Positions 7,199 to 16,724 of a DNA stretch of 64,000 nucleotides are shown piece by piece (position 1 is the stretch's first letter; each line of letters starts with the position of its first letter). The notes below the pieces were generated by a model. The model had not been told where the DNA came from, ran no database searches, and saw only the letters and a program-made list of their open reading frames with translations. The translations under genes and the position numbers were made by a program. The stretch comes from Paenibacillus solani (lineage in GTDB: Bacteria > Bacillota > Bacilli > Paenibacillales > Paenibacillaceae), in the NCBI RefSeq assembly GCF_001277345.1, contig NZ_LIUT01000003.1, forward strand, positions 335,612 through 399,611, read 5' to 3'.

Positions 7199-9220
7199 TT
7201 ACAGCAAGCCTTTTACGCGGCTAACCACGTTCTCAACCGTAAAGCCATACTCGGCAATGACGCGGTCGCCAGGAGCGGATGCGCCAAATGTGTTGATGCC
7301 AAGAATAGCGCCTTGGTCGCCGACATAACGCTCCCATCCAAACGGATGAGCCATTTCGATGGCAAGACGAGCTTTGACGTTCGGAAGCAGCACGGAATCC
7401 TTGTATGCCTGATCCTGGCTGTCGAACAGATCCCAGCTTGGCATGCTGATTACGCGAACAGCGATTCCTTCTTCAGCCAGTGCTTCCTGTGCTTTAACAG
7501 CAAGCTGAACCTCGGAACCCGTTGCAATGATTTGAGCTTGTGCGTTACCGTCTTTCACATCGGAAACAACATAAGCGCCGCGTTTGATGCCTTCACGCGC
7601 TTGGTCCACCGCACCTGCAAGGATTGGCAGATTCTGACGAGTCAGCACCAACGCTACAGGACGATCTGTATTTTCAACCGCATACGCCCATGCAGCGGAA
7701 GTTTCGTTAGCATCCGCTGGACGAATCACAGTCAGACCTGGGATGATCCGCAAGGAAGCCAATTGTTCGATCGGTTCGTGCGTAGGTCCATCTTCGCCAA
7801 CAGCGATACTGTCATGCGTCAATACATACGTAACCGGCAGCTTCATGATGGCAGCCAAACGAACAGCTGGACGCAGGTAGTCTGTAAATACGAAGAACGT
7901 ACCGCCGAAAATTTTCAGTCCGCCGTGGAGTGCGATACCGTTCATAGCACCAGCCATCGCGAATTCACGAACGCCATAATAAACGTTGCGGCCTTCATAG
8001 CTCTCTGCCGTGAAGGATGCCAGGTCGTTCAGATGCGTCATCGTGGAGCTTTCCAGGTCAGCCGATCCGCCGAGCAGCTGCGGTACGCCTGCAGTCAAAC
8101 CGTTCAGCGCTTTACCGGATGCCACGCGAGTGGAAACCGCTTTGTCATCTGCGCTGTACTTCGGCAGGTCTTTGTCCCAGCCTTCAGCCAATTCACCGGA
8201 TTCACCGCGCTCGAATTGCGCTGCCAGCTCCGGATAAGCTTCTTTGTATTTCGCGAACTGATCAACCCAAGCTTGATAAGCCGCAATACCACGGTCTTTC
8301 ACTTTGCCGAAATGCTCACGTACTTCCTCAGGTACATAGAAATCTTCTTCATATACCCACTTATAGAAGTCCTTGGTCAGCTTCGCTTCTTCGGTACCAA
8401 GCGGGGAACCGTGCGTACCGCCAGATCCGCCTTTACCTTGTTTGTTCGGGCTGCCGTAACCGATCACAGTCTTCACTTCGATCAGTGTTGGGCGGTTCGT
8501 ATCAGCTTTCGCTTCTTCAATCGCTTTCTCGATCGCAGGCAAATCGTTACCGTCTTCCACGCGCAGCACTTGCCAGCCATAAGCATCAAAACGCTTCGCT
8601 ACATTCTCGGAGAAGGCCAGATTAAGCTCGCCATCAAGGGAGATGTCATTTGAATCATACAGCATAATCAATTTCCCGAGCTTCAGATGGCCTGCCATCG
8701 AAGCGGCCTCCGATGCAACGCCCTCCATCATGTCGCCGTCGCCGCAAATCGCATACGTATAATGATCCACTACATTAAAGCTATCTTTATTGTAAGTCGC
8801 GCCCAAGTGAGCTTCTGCCATTGCCATCCCCACAGCCATCGCCACACCTTGTCCAAGCGGACCTGTTGTTGCATCAACACCAGCGGTATGGCCAAACTCA
8901 GGGTGACCAGGCGTCTTGCTGCCCCATTGACGGAACTGCTTCAAATCTTCAATGGACAAGTCATAGCCGCTCAGGTGAAGCAAGCTGTAGAGCAGCATGG
9001 AGCCATGGCCCGCAGACAAGACAAAACGGTCGCGGTTAATCCACGTCGGCTCTTGCGGGTTATGATTCATCGTCTTCGCAAACAATTGGTAGCCCATAGG
9101 TGCAGAACCCATCGGCATGCCCGGGTGACCGGATTTCGCTTTCTCGATAGCGTCAATCGCCAGTGTCCGGATCGTTGCGATAGACAGATTGTCGATCGTT
9201 TGGTTATGTTCGGTTGTCAT
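7199..9220 (-). CDS. tkt: Transketolase
   Basis: Thiamine-diphosphate enzyme of the non-oxidative pentose phosphate pathway. The 673 residues fit full-length TktA. The N-terminal PP domain has GHPGMPMGSAPMGY (residues 33-46), the diphosphate-binding GDGDMMEGVASEAA near 159-172, and the H-bearing GSGGTHGSPLG near 265. The pyrimidine domain carries FFVFTDYLRPAVRLAA and the substrate loop THDSIAVGEDGPTHEP. The C-terminal domain ends normally. The start follows GAGGAGG by seven bases. It is expressed leftward from its own upstream region. Confidence 0.97.
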   Translation of the reverse strand: MTTEHNQTIDNLSIATIRTLAIDAIEKAKSGHPGMPMGSAPMGYQLFAKTMNHNPQEPTWINRDRFVLSAGHGSMLLYSLLHLSGYDLSIEDLKQFRQWGSKTPGHPEFGHTAGVDATTGPLGQGVAMAVGMAMAEAHLGATYNKDSFNVVDHYTYAICGDGDMMEGVASEAASMAGHLKLGKLIMLYDSNDISLDGELNLAFSENVAKRFDAYGWQVLRVEDGNDLPAIEKAIEEAKADTNRPTLIEVKTVIGYGSPNKQGKGGSGGTHGSPLGTEEAKLTKDFYKWVYEEDFYVPEEVREHFGKVKDRGIAAYQAWVDQFAKYKEAYPELAAQFERGESGELAEGWDKDLPKYSADDKAVSTRVASGKALNGLTAGVPQLLGGSADLESSTMTHLNDLASFTAESYEGRNVYYGVREFAMAGAMNGIALHGGLKIFGGTFFVFTDYLRPAVRLAAIMKLPVTYVLTHDSIAVGEDGPTHEPIEQLASLRIIPGLTVIRPADANETSAAWAYAVENTDRPVALVLTRQNLPILAGAVDQAREGIKRGAYVVSDVKDGNAQAQIIATGSEVQLAVKAQEALAEEGIAVRVISMPSWDLFDSQDQAYKDSVLLPNVKARLAIEMAHPFGWERYVGDQGAILGINTFGASAPGDRVIAEYGFTVENVVSRVKGLL

Positions 9221-9343
9221 GATTCGTCCTCCTCAAATCTTTTCCATAGTAAGCTTCAAAAATGAAGGCTTCTTACGTCCTAACCTCCCTAATTCACATG
9301 TATCAGAGCAGTTAGGAATGTTGAGAATATCATTTTGACTCTT

Positions 9344-9352
9344 ATTGTAACA
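9344..9352 (-). promoter_or_regulatory. Possible extended -10 promoter of tkt
   Basis: On the minus strand TGTTACAAT fits an extended -10 element, about 125 bases before the tkt start; the -35 is weak. The rest of the 9221-9522 gap shows no gene. Confidence 0.3.
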
Positions 9353-9522
9353 CCACACGTCTTTCATTTCCAGAACGTAATTGTCAATGTGATGTAAAAG
9401 TCACCAAGGCAGCCACCATCCCACTTGCATTATTTCCCTTAATAGTCCGGTTATAACCGGATTCGACATCCCTTAAACGATTTCGTGAAACATAGCATGG
9501 AAATCTGCTTTCCTATAAATTT

Positions 9523-9566
9523 AAAAAAGCTGCGGTCCAGCTGTACATCGACAGCTGGACTGCAGC
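9523..9566 (-). terminator. Terminator of the envelope operon
   Basis: A 16-bp stem (GCTGCAGTCCAGCTGT / ACAGCTGGACCGCAGC on the minus strand) is followed by TTTTTT. It lies just after the stop of the last gene of the eight-gene unit. Confidence 0.92.
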
Positions 9567-9579
9567 GTGAGGCGGCGTT

Positions 9580-12500
9580 TCATCGCGAGCCGCGTTTTTT
9601 GGCTTTAAGCAGGCGATCCATGGAGGAGCCTGCTTCCGGAGCCGGCCCGGTTCCCCCAGGCCGGCCGCTGCCGTCCCCCTGCGCCTTCGGCGGCGGGGGA
9701 GGCGGTGTAGGCGCGCTGTCCTTGCGCGCGCCCTGGCTTGCGGCCGGCTTCACCTGGGCCGGCCGCTCTTCCCGCAGCGGGGCATCCACCCGCTGCGAAT
9801 CGTGCGCCTCCGGCGGGGCCTTACGGCCCACTGCCGGAGCTGCGCGGGATGCCGAGGCGGGGTTCCCGCCCCCGGCACTGCGGCCCGCACCGCTGCGCTC
9901 GCGTGCGGGCGGGGCCTGCGGCGGAGGCTTCGCGGAGCTGCCGCCGTAGAAATCGGCGGCGCGGGCTTTGCGCGCCGCCAGCCGCTCGAGACCCGCGTCA
10001 CGCGCGGCCTCGCGGGCAGGAGCCGGCCGCCTGCGGAGCAGGGCGGCCATCCTAACGCCGATAGCGCCCCATGGCAGAGCCAGGCGCCGCACGGCGATGT
10101 CGGCGACCCACAGCAGCAGGGCCGCCACCAGCAGCGGATAGCTCCAATCATGGATCTGCATCCGCGAGGTTGCCTGCCGGTCGAACACTTCGGCCGGGTT
10201 ATCCCAGGATAAGACGCGGCCACCCGTCGCTTCGGCCAGCCGTTTCAGAGCTTCCTCACCGCTGCCGGAAGCCAGCCGGTATTCCGGTGAATACGGCACA
10301 ACGAAACCGGTGCCAGGGGCAGCTTGCACCGCCTCTTCCCCGCTCGCGTCCTCAAGGGACATGAGGTAGGCTCCCGGCTTCGATACGTTAACAAGTCCGG
10401 TATAACGGCCCGGCGCCTCTTGGGTGAGCTCCACAGTCTGCTCGCCGGCTTCATCATCCCCGATCACTGCAGTAAGCTTCTCCGGAGGATTTTCGCCCAC
10501 TGCAGTCACTTGCAGCTTCACTTGATTGCCTGCCGTCTCAGTAGTCACTTCATACGGCGATGACGAAAACTGCGGGAACGTCCACTTCACAATTTCCGTC
10601 AACGTATTGGCAAAGCTGGGCCAGGACACCCACTCCCTCGACCATTTACCGCTTAGATCACTCGTCCAGGCTACCGTTCGGCCGGATCCATACTGCCAGC
10701 GCGACAGGATCGGGTCTGGCTCGGGACTAGACAGAACCGTCTGAGCAGAGGACTTCGGCGTTGCGGCTACATATCCATATAGCCCTGGTACGCCCTTTTG
10801 GAATAAGCTTGCCCAATCACCAGCATTCTGAACGGCCGGAACAAAGGGTTTATCCACGATATAGGATTTGGCGAGCATCACGGCCTCTCGGCTGAATACC
10901 GCGGGCAGCGTCGTTTCATCCTCTACGAAATAATAACGGCCTTTGGCTGCCTCAGCCAAGGATTGAAGCAGGTTCGTGTCGGCATCCATCCCTACCGCTA
11001 CGGAAGACATCGTAATTCGGTTCTCCACCATCGTATCCGTAAGATCCTGATAACCGGGATTCATAGCCGATTGCCCGTCGGTCATCAGAATGATATGCCT
11101 GCGCTGCGATTTAATCTTCAGCATCTCCTCAAGCGCTGAAGAAACGGCCGGATAAATATTGGTCCCACCAGCGCTTGGGATCGACTGGATACTGCTGAGC
11201 ACCTCTTCCTTATTTCCGAGCTTCTGAGGCGGAACGACCCACCACGGCTGATCATCAAAGGCGACGACGCCGACCGTATCCTTGGCTCGCAGCAATTCCA
11301 CTGTTCGCATCGCTGATTCTTTGGCCAATTCGATCTTGTCGCCATCCATACTGCCTGAACGGTCAATGACGAGGATGAGACCAAGCGATGGAATTTCCCG
11401 CTTGCCTTCAAGCTCCATGGAGACTGGCAGCGCCTTTTCGATTGGGGTTTTAAAATATCCGCCCATCCCAAAGCTGTCCTCACCCCCAGCCATCATAAAT
11501 CCGATGCCGAAGCTTCGGACGGCCTGCTCGATCAGCTCCATCTGCTTTCCGCCAACGTCACTGCCTGACACATTATTAAAGATGATGCTGTCGTATACGG
11601 CATACTTGGCCGCTTCCAGCGGAAGCAGTTCCGGTGGAATCACTTCGGTGCCAATCATTCCCGACTCGAGCGCAGCTTTTATGTTGCCAGACGTGCCCGG
11701 TGTGCCTTCCACGATCAGCACGTTCGGCGGACCTTCCACACGGGTAAAATCGAACGCTGCATTGTTAGCCGATGCCTCATCCCCATCCATGAAGATTTCG
11801 GCACGATAGCGGTGGAGTCCCGGATTCTTGGCCAAGCCTTTCACGGCATACCGATTCTCACCAGGAGTTACGTCCACGCGTTCCCGCCCGATCTCCCGGT
11901 TATCCTCGTAAATGCGCAATTCACCAGAGGTTTTGAATGTGCTCCGAATCATGACTTCCACGTAGAAAGACTCCGCCTGATACAGCTTATCCGGCACCTT
12001 CAACTCCTCAACAGCGGCGTCCTTGATCACCTGCTTCGGGGCCGGCAGTACATCAACCGCAATTCCCCGATCCTTGAGCAGCCTTCCCGCTGCTGCCATA
12101 CTGCCTACATTCTCTTCTCCATCCGAGATCAGCACGATTCGCGAATCACTTTTACCCTGAAACAAGCTCCCGGCAAGCTGAAGACCCGACTCCAAACCGG
12201 TAAACTGCTGCTCCAGCAGCGCATTTAAAGATGCGCCGGCGTTCGTCGCAGTGGATAAGCGCCGCTCCACGGCGCCTTCAAGGCCGGCAGACACAATGGC
12301 CGTGCCATCCTTCTCCCCTTTTGCCGCAAGAGACTCGTTGATCCAGCTTGTGATCCGTGCCGACTCCCCCATACTGTCCGAACGGTCTGCCATATACACG
12401 ACCTGTTTATCACGGAGTACGGTAAAACCATGCAGGCCCGAAATCATAAGGATCAATAACAGAATGACACAGGTTCTCAGGAACAAGGCCAGTTTCTTGC

Positions 12501-12603
12501 GAAAGCCGCTTAACCGAAAATCCGATTTGTATGCGTAATAGAGAAACACGCCTGCCGGAATCAACAGCAGCAGAAGCCATGGTTGGCTAAATTGAACGCC
12601 CAC
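9580..12603 (-). CDS. Large membrane protein with two VWA-like regions and a glutamine-amidotransferase-like segment
   Basis: 1007 residues. Two N-terminal membrane segments (about 9-25 and 38-58) precede a first VWA-like region with MADRSDSMGES (71-81). A segment around FNNVSGSDVGGKQ and GFMMAGGEDSFGMGGYF resembles the non-catalytic amidotransferase-like domain of such proteins. A second VWA domain near residue 405 has a canonical MIDAS (VIDRSGSMDGDK, later ILMTDGQS). A third membrane segment (YPLLVAALLLWVADIAV) comes before a Pro/Ala/Arg-rich cytoplasmic tail of about 150 residues whose DNA is much richer in GC than the rest. The start is GTG, overlapping the previous gene by 17 bases. Probably an envelope-complex partner of the MoxR and DUF58 proteins; substrate unknown. 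Confidence 0.85.
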   Translation of the reverse strand: MGVQFSQPWLLLLLIPAGVFLYYAYKSDFRLSGFRKKLALFLRTCVILLLILMISGLHGFTVLRDKQVVYMADRSDSMGESARITSWINESLAAKGEKDGTAIVSAGLEGAVERRLSTATNAGASLNALLEQQFTGLESGLQLAGSLFQGKSDSRIVLISDGEENVGSMAAAGRLLKDRGIAVDVLPAPKQVIKDAAVEELKVPDKLYQAESFYVEVMIRSTFKTSGELRIYEDNREIGRERVDVTPGENRYAVKGLAKNPGLHRYRAEIFMDGDEASANNAAFDFTRVEGPPNVLIVEGTPGTSGNIKAALESGMIGTEVIPPELLPLEAAKYAVYDSIIFNNVSGSDVGGKQMELIEQAVRSFGIGFMMAGGEDSFGMGGYFKTPIEKALPVSMELEGKREIPSLGLILVIDRSGSMDGDKIELAKESAMRTVELLRAKDTVGVVAFDDQPWWVVPPQKLGNKEEVLSSIQSIPSAGGTNIYPAVSSALEEMLKIKSQRRHIILMTDGQSAMNPGYQDLTDTMVENRITMSSVAVGMDADTNLLQSLAEAAKGRYYFVEDETTLPAVFSREAVMLAKSYIVDKPFVPAVQNAGDWASLFQKGVPGLYGYVAATPKSSAQTVLSSPEPDPILSRWQYGSGRTVAWTSDLSGKWSREWVSWPSFANTLTEIVKWTFPQFSSSPYEVTTETAGNQVKLQVTAVGENPPEKLTAVIGDDEAGEQTVELTQEAPGRYTGLVNVSKPGAYLMSLEDASGEEAVQAAPGTGFVVPYSPEYRLASGSGEEALKRLAEATGGRVLSWDNPAEVFDRQATSRMQIHDWSYPLLVAALLLWVADIAVRRLALPWGAIGVRMAALLRRRPAPAREAARDAGLERLAARKARAADFYGGSSAKPPPQAPPARERSGAGRSAGGGNPASASRAAPAVGRKAPPEAHDSQRVDAPLREERPAQVKPAASQGARKDSAPTPPPPPPKAQGDGSGRPGGTGPAPEAGSSMDRLLKAKKRGSR

Positions 12604-14590
12604 GCTGATACACCCCCCATTCCGCTGCGACCACAGCCAATGCCAAGGCTGCCAGCCATGGCATTAGCGAACCGGCACGACTTGCATTTTCGCTGTGCGT
12701 GGATGACCCGTCACGATCACCAGCTGTCGTATCATCCTGGTTCGATGATGTTTGACTAACAGGCGGACCCTGATCTATGCTCCACTCCGCCTCATACGGG
12801 TCTGCCGTTACGGCCAGCCAGTAACGAAGCTTCTCCCCCGCCTCATTCTGCTGTTCAAATGCGTACAACCCAGGGATTTCCGGCACGATCTGTACTGGCG
12901 ATACCCCTTGCCCATTACGGAGAGCTTCCTCAGGTGAGATTCCGTCGGCAAGTGCAAGACCGTTCTTGGGTACCCACTGAGCCGATACCGTATCCGCCGC
13001 AATCGGAATATCCGCTTGCGCACCGGCCATATATCGACCAAGCCCGCTTCCTTTGCCTGAAGTCATCCACTCCAGCACATTGCTGACCATGACCGGAAAT
13101 TCAGGTGATAACGGAAGATCACTGTCCTGAAGCAGAAAATTGAAGGACAATCGAGGTCGACCGCTTTCATTCCCTGCATAGACGATGGGTTGATCCCCAA
13201 GCTTGACGACAGCATCCCCCCAGGCCGGGGTTTGATCCAACAGCGTCCCGAAATAAACGCCTGATAGGGTAACATAATTAGTCACCGGATGCTTGGCAAG
13301 AATGGGGCGTCCTCCTTGGTTTCCAACTTTGTCGCCTTCTCCGCCGATCGTCCACAGTGGCGTTTTGACAGTCAGCTCCGCCCACTTCCCCTGCCTGAAC
13401 CCTGCGGGGACGGCCCCGTCCATCACGAGCAGATCGAATTCGCCTTCAGGTACGGGCGGTGTTTCCGATGCTGCGCTGTCCTTGTCCGCTTGGGTACTTG
13501 AAATCTCATCCTCATCCTTCTTGCCTTCGGCATCATTCCAGGCAACCCGGGTGACTTCGGCTCCACTCAACTGCAGTGCCTTTTCCAGAAACAAGTTGCC
13601 TGAAGTCAGCAGCAACACGCGCGAAGATCCGTGCCCGAGTCCAAATGCAAAAGATTGATTATCTGCCGCGTACCCGTCTTCCCCGGATAGCTCAAGCCGG
13701 TATACCTCCGCAAACGGGAGATCGGTAAAAGATTCCGTTAATTTCTTGCCCGGCGAAAGCTCCAGCACCTTGCTGGTCAGCAGCTGTTCATCCCCATAAA
13801 GATTTACTTCGGCCGAGACGGCCTCCTTGGCATTCGTGCTGAGAACCGCAACCGCCCCGTAGGATGAACCCAATTCTCCCTTTGCCGAAATGCCGAATTG
13901 ATCAATGGACACGTTGTAAGGAAGCTCGCCCTGCACCTTCTCTACGGATACTGGAACCTGAAATGCTATAGGCACCGTATCCTGTTTCCAGTAGCTATCC
14001 GTAAAAATGACCACCTCTGCATCAGGCTCTTCCCGCGTTAGAGCCGAGGCAAGCGACAGGGTTTCCCTATAGGATGCTGCCCCATAATAAGGACGCAAGC
14101 CATCCACCGCTTTATTAATAGCAGTACGGTCGCTTTCATGGGACAACAGCGTTACTGGACTTGCTCCCATAGACAGCAGCGTAATCTCGCTTCTTCTTCC
14201 TTGATTCTTTACATAGTCCCTGATTCTTTCCTGCATCAATTGCAGCCTGGTAACTGCTTCTCCCTCTGCCGAAGGCTGCATCTGCGCGCTCATGCTGCCC
14301 GAGGTATCGGCAACGATGACGACATGGGCGCTTCCTCCACCCGACACCTGCAAAAAGGGCTGCATCAGTGCGAAGACCATGAGTGCTGCAGCAAGCAGTT
14401 GGAGCCACAGCAGAAGCCGATTCTGCAGCTTCTGCCAAGGCCTGTTGGCCTCCAGGTTCCGCAGCACGCGCTCCCACAGCAAGTGGCTGGGAACAGTTGT
14501 ATCTACATATTTTCGTTTGAACATATACATGAGCACAATGGCCGGCAACGTTAAACCGAACCATAGACTCAGCCAAGATTGAATCCCCAA
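12587..14590 (-). CDS. BatA-type membrane protein with VWA domain
   Basis: 667 residues. The N-terminus is a BatA/aerotolerance-regulator-like membrane module with two hydrophobic segments (about 5-24 and 58-80) around VPSHLLWERVLRN. A VWA domain follows with MIDAS residues in VADTSGSMSAQ near 93-103 and VVIFTDSYWK later. The middle is extracytoplasmic, and a C-terminal anchor (SLMPWLAALALAVVAAEW) lies near 640-657. The start is TTG, six bases after AAGGAGGG. It sits between the DUF58 gene and the second VWA gene; such BatA, DUF58 and MoxR sets act as chaperone-like complexes in the envelope, but the client is unknown. Confidence 0.85.
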   Translation of the reverse strand: MGIQSWLSLWFGLTLPAIVLMYMFKRKYVDTTVPSHLLWERVLRNLEANRPWQKLQNRLLLWLQLLAAALMVFALMQPFLQVSGGGSAHVVIVADTSGSMSAQMQPSAEGEAVTRLQLMQERIRDYVKNQGRRSEITLLSMGASPVTLLSHESDRTAINKAVDGLRPYYGAASYRETLSLASALTREEPDAEVVIFTDSYWKQDTVPIAFQVPVSVEKVQGELPYNVSIDQFGISAKGELGSSYGAVAVLSTNAKEAVSAEVNLYGDEQLLTSKVLELSPGKKLTESFTDLPFAEVYRLELSGEDGYAADNQSFAFGLGHGSSRVLLLTSGNLFLEKALQLSGAEVTRVAWNDAEGKKDEDEISSTQADKDSAASETPPVPEGEFDLLVMDGAVPAGFRQGKWAELTVKTPLWTIGGEGDKVGNQGGRPILAKHPVTNYVTLSGVYFGTLLDQTPAWGDAVVKLGDQPIVYAGNESGRPRLSFNFLLQDSDLPLSPEFPVMVSNVLEWMTSGKGSGLGRYMAGAQADIPIAADTVSAQWVPKNGLALADGISPEEALRNGQGVSPVQIVPEIPGLYAFEQQNEAGEKLRYWLAVTADPYEAEWSIDQGPPVSQTSSNQDDTTAGDRDGSSTHSENASRAGSLMPWLAALALAVVAAEWGVYQRGRSI

Positions 14591-14713
14591 GTTGTTCCCT
14601 CCTTACTCCCATGGACCCCGACTAGCCAGACTTGCCTATGATCCCCGAGTATCTCGATGAGGCTATCCATCTCTTCTCATTATGATGAGTCTTTCTGTTT
14701 ATGAAGTCCTTCT

Positions 14714-15661
14714 CTATCCAGAGACCAAGCCAGCTCCCGCAAGGACTCCAAACATGGCATCCGTAAGCGGCATGTCGGCCGGAATAAGCACATAGGACAT
14801 TCCGCGTTCCGCACACACACGGGACAGCATCGTCCGGTAACGCTCCAGCTCCTCCTTGTAAGCTTCAAGGACCTTCCCCGTCAATGCTACTTCCTTGCCG
14901 CTCATCGTTTCACTGTCAACCAATCGCAAGTCGCCCGTTAATTTAGGTTCCAGCTCTTCCCTTGATAATACATGCACCAGCACGACCTCCTGCCCGGTAC
15001 CTGACAAAAGGGAAAGCGCCCTGAACAATTCCTCTTCGCCGCCCTCCAGCCAAAAATCGGAGAACACCCAGGTCATTCCCGGCTGTCTTGGCAAGACACC
15101 AGGAACCGCAAGCGCCGCCCCCAAACTGCCCTCACCACCCGTTTCTGCCCCTTGCAGAAACGAAAACAGTCGATGGGCCGAGCCCTTTCCTCTCATAATC
15201 GGAAGGCGAGCATGAATCGAACGACTGTAACAGGCAATCTGCAGCCTGTCGTAGGATGATAATGCCATATAGCCAATGCTGGCAGCGAGTTGGCGCGCAA
15301 GGAGCCATTTCTTACTTCCCTTTCCCCCTGCCGGATCATCGGCGGCTGGTTCCATAGGCGATGAGATAGCGGTTCCCATGGATGCGGAACAGTCTACAAA
15401 AATACTTACGGTCAGCTCCTGCTCATCCATAAATTGCCGGACGAATGCTTTTCCCGTACGAGAATAAACGCCCCAATCAAATCTGCGGACATCATCACCG
15501 GGAGCATATACCCGGTAGTCGGCGAACTCGAGGGATGAACCGAGACGGCGGGATCGTCTTTTCCCCTGCAGCGTTCCAGCGACCCGTCGTTTGGCATCAA
15601 CACTCAATCGCTCCAGGCGCGGAAGCCATTCCGGAGGAAGCAGGTATTCTCCCCCGCTCAC
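14714..15661 (-). CDS. DUF58 domain protein
   Basis: 315 residues. The DUF58 signature is YRVYAPGDDVRRFDWGVYSRTGKAFVRQF (quoted in part: GDDVRRFDWGVYSRTG), directly followed by a VWA-like metal site, VSIFVDCSASMGTA. No membrane segment is clear, so it is probably cytosolic and membrane-associated. The start is GTG at 15661, overlapping the MoxR stop as GTGA, with GGAGG seven bases upstream; an in-frame reading further upstream overlaps the MoxR gene and is rejected. DUF58 proteins nearly always pair with MoxR ATPases, as here. Confidence 0.88.
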   Translation of the reverse strand: MSGGEYLLPPEWLPRLERLSVDAKRRVAGTLQGKRRSRRLGSSLEFADYRVYAPGDDVRRFDWGVYSRTGKAFVRQFMDEQELTVSIFVDCSASMGTAISSPMEPAADDPAGGKGSKKWLLARQLAASIGYMALSSYDRLQIACYSRSIHARLPIMRGKGSAHRLFSFLQGAETGGEGSLGAALAVPGVLPRQPGMTWVFSDFWLEGGEEELFRALSLLSGTGQEVVLVHVLSREELEPKLTGDLRLVDSETMSGKEVALTGKVLEAYKEELERYRTMLSRVCAERGMSYVLIPADMPLTDAMFGVLAGAGLVSG

Positions 15662-16647
15662 GCGGATGCCTCCAATGCTTGCAGAACCTCCTGAATGACA
15701 TGGTCCGTCGTAATGCCGAGCGCCTGCCCCTCGAAATTCAGAAACAAACGATGGCGCAGCGCAGACAGAGCTACGGCACGGATATCGCCAGTTGATACAT
15801 GCATGCGTCCGCTGCACAGAGCCCGCACTTTACTCACAGAGATAATGGACTGAATGCCCCGCGGCCCGGAACCGAACTGCACGTATTTACGTACCGCTTC
15901 CGGTGCTGCTGCCTCGTCCGGATGCGTCATCATCAGCAGGCGAACGGCATAGTCCAGCATTTCGTCTGCAACAAGCACTTCCTTGGCTCCGCGCTGAATC
16001 TCCAGCAGCTCGTCCCCAGTCATTTGCCGTTCCACCTGGAATTCATGAGAAGACGTCGTCCGTTTCACGATTTCCTTCAGTTCATCCGCGCTGGGATAGG
16101 TTACCTCAATCTTCAGCAGAAAGCGGTCAAGCTGCGCCTCAGGCAATGGATACGTCCCCTCATTTTCCAGCGGGTTTTGCGTTGCGAGCACGAAGAAAGG
16201 CTTAGGAAGCTGATGGGTTACCCCACCGACCGTAACGGTCTTCTCCTGCATGGCCTCCAGCAAGGCACTCTGGGTTTTTGGCGTAGCCCGGTTGATTTCG
16301 TCGGCAAGCACGATGCTGCTGAACAGCGGGCCCTTTTGAAAGGTCATTCCGGTGTCACCATGCTGTCCGAATGACAGAATATTGGTGCCCGTTATATCGC
16401 TCGGCATCAAATCCGGCGTAAACTGTATACGGGAAAAGGACAGTTCCAACGCTTCGGATACAGTGCGGACGAGCATCGTTTTGCCGAGACCAGGAATCCC
16501 TTCCAGGAGTGCATGCCCTCCTGCAAAAATACACCACAGCATCTGCTCAACGACATCCTGCTGTCCGACAATCACCTTGCCGATATGTTCCCGCAGGCCT
16601 TCTATTTTCTCCATCCATTCCTGCGGCCTCACTGCTATGTCCGACAT
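15658..16647 (-). CDS. MoxR-family AAA ATPase
   Basis: 329 residues of an AAA+ ATPase of the MoxR/RavA clade. Walker A is GIPGLGKTMLVRT near residues 51-63; Walker B is IVLADEINRATPKTQ near 112-126, followed by sensor 1 in FFVLATQNPLENEGTYPLPEA. The lid contains GPRGIQSIISVSKVRAL with the sensor 2 Arg. The ATG at 16647 is chosen because GGAGG lies eight bases before it. The ATPase is expected to remodel the VWA/DUF58 partners encoded directly downstream, with which it is translationally coupled. Confidence 0.93.
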   Translation of the reverse strand: MSDIAVRPQEWMEKIEGLREHIGKVIVGQQDVVEQMLWCIFAGGHALLEGIPGLGKTMLVRTVSEALELSFSRIQFTPDLMPSDITGTNILSFGQHGDTGMTFQKGPLFSSIVLADEINRATPKTQSALLEAMQEKTVTVGGVTHQLPKPFFVLATQNPLENEGTYPLPEAQLDRFLLKIEVTYPSADELKEIVKRTTSSHEFQVERQMTGDELLEIQRGAKEVLVADEMLDYAVRLLMMTHPDEAAAPEAVRKYVQFGSGPRGIQSIISVSKVRALCSGRMHVSTGDIRAVALSALRHRLFLNFEGQALGITTDHVIQEVLQALEASA

Positions 16648-16724
16648 GGATTCAACCTCCATCTTCTTGGTAAAATTCAAATGAAATTCAATGGCTCATT
16701 TTATCTTCGGTTATCTTTAAACCC

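Noticed and set aside
7313..8653. 446-codon open frame on the plus strand opposite tkt
   Set aside because: It is antisense to an obvious transketolase; residue make-up is not protein-like and no ribosome site or family motif is seen.
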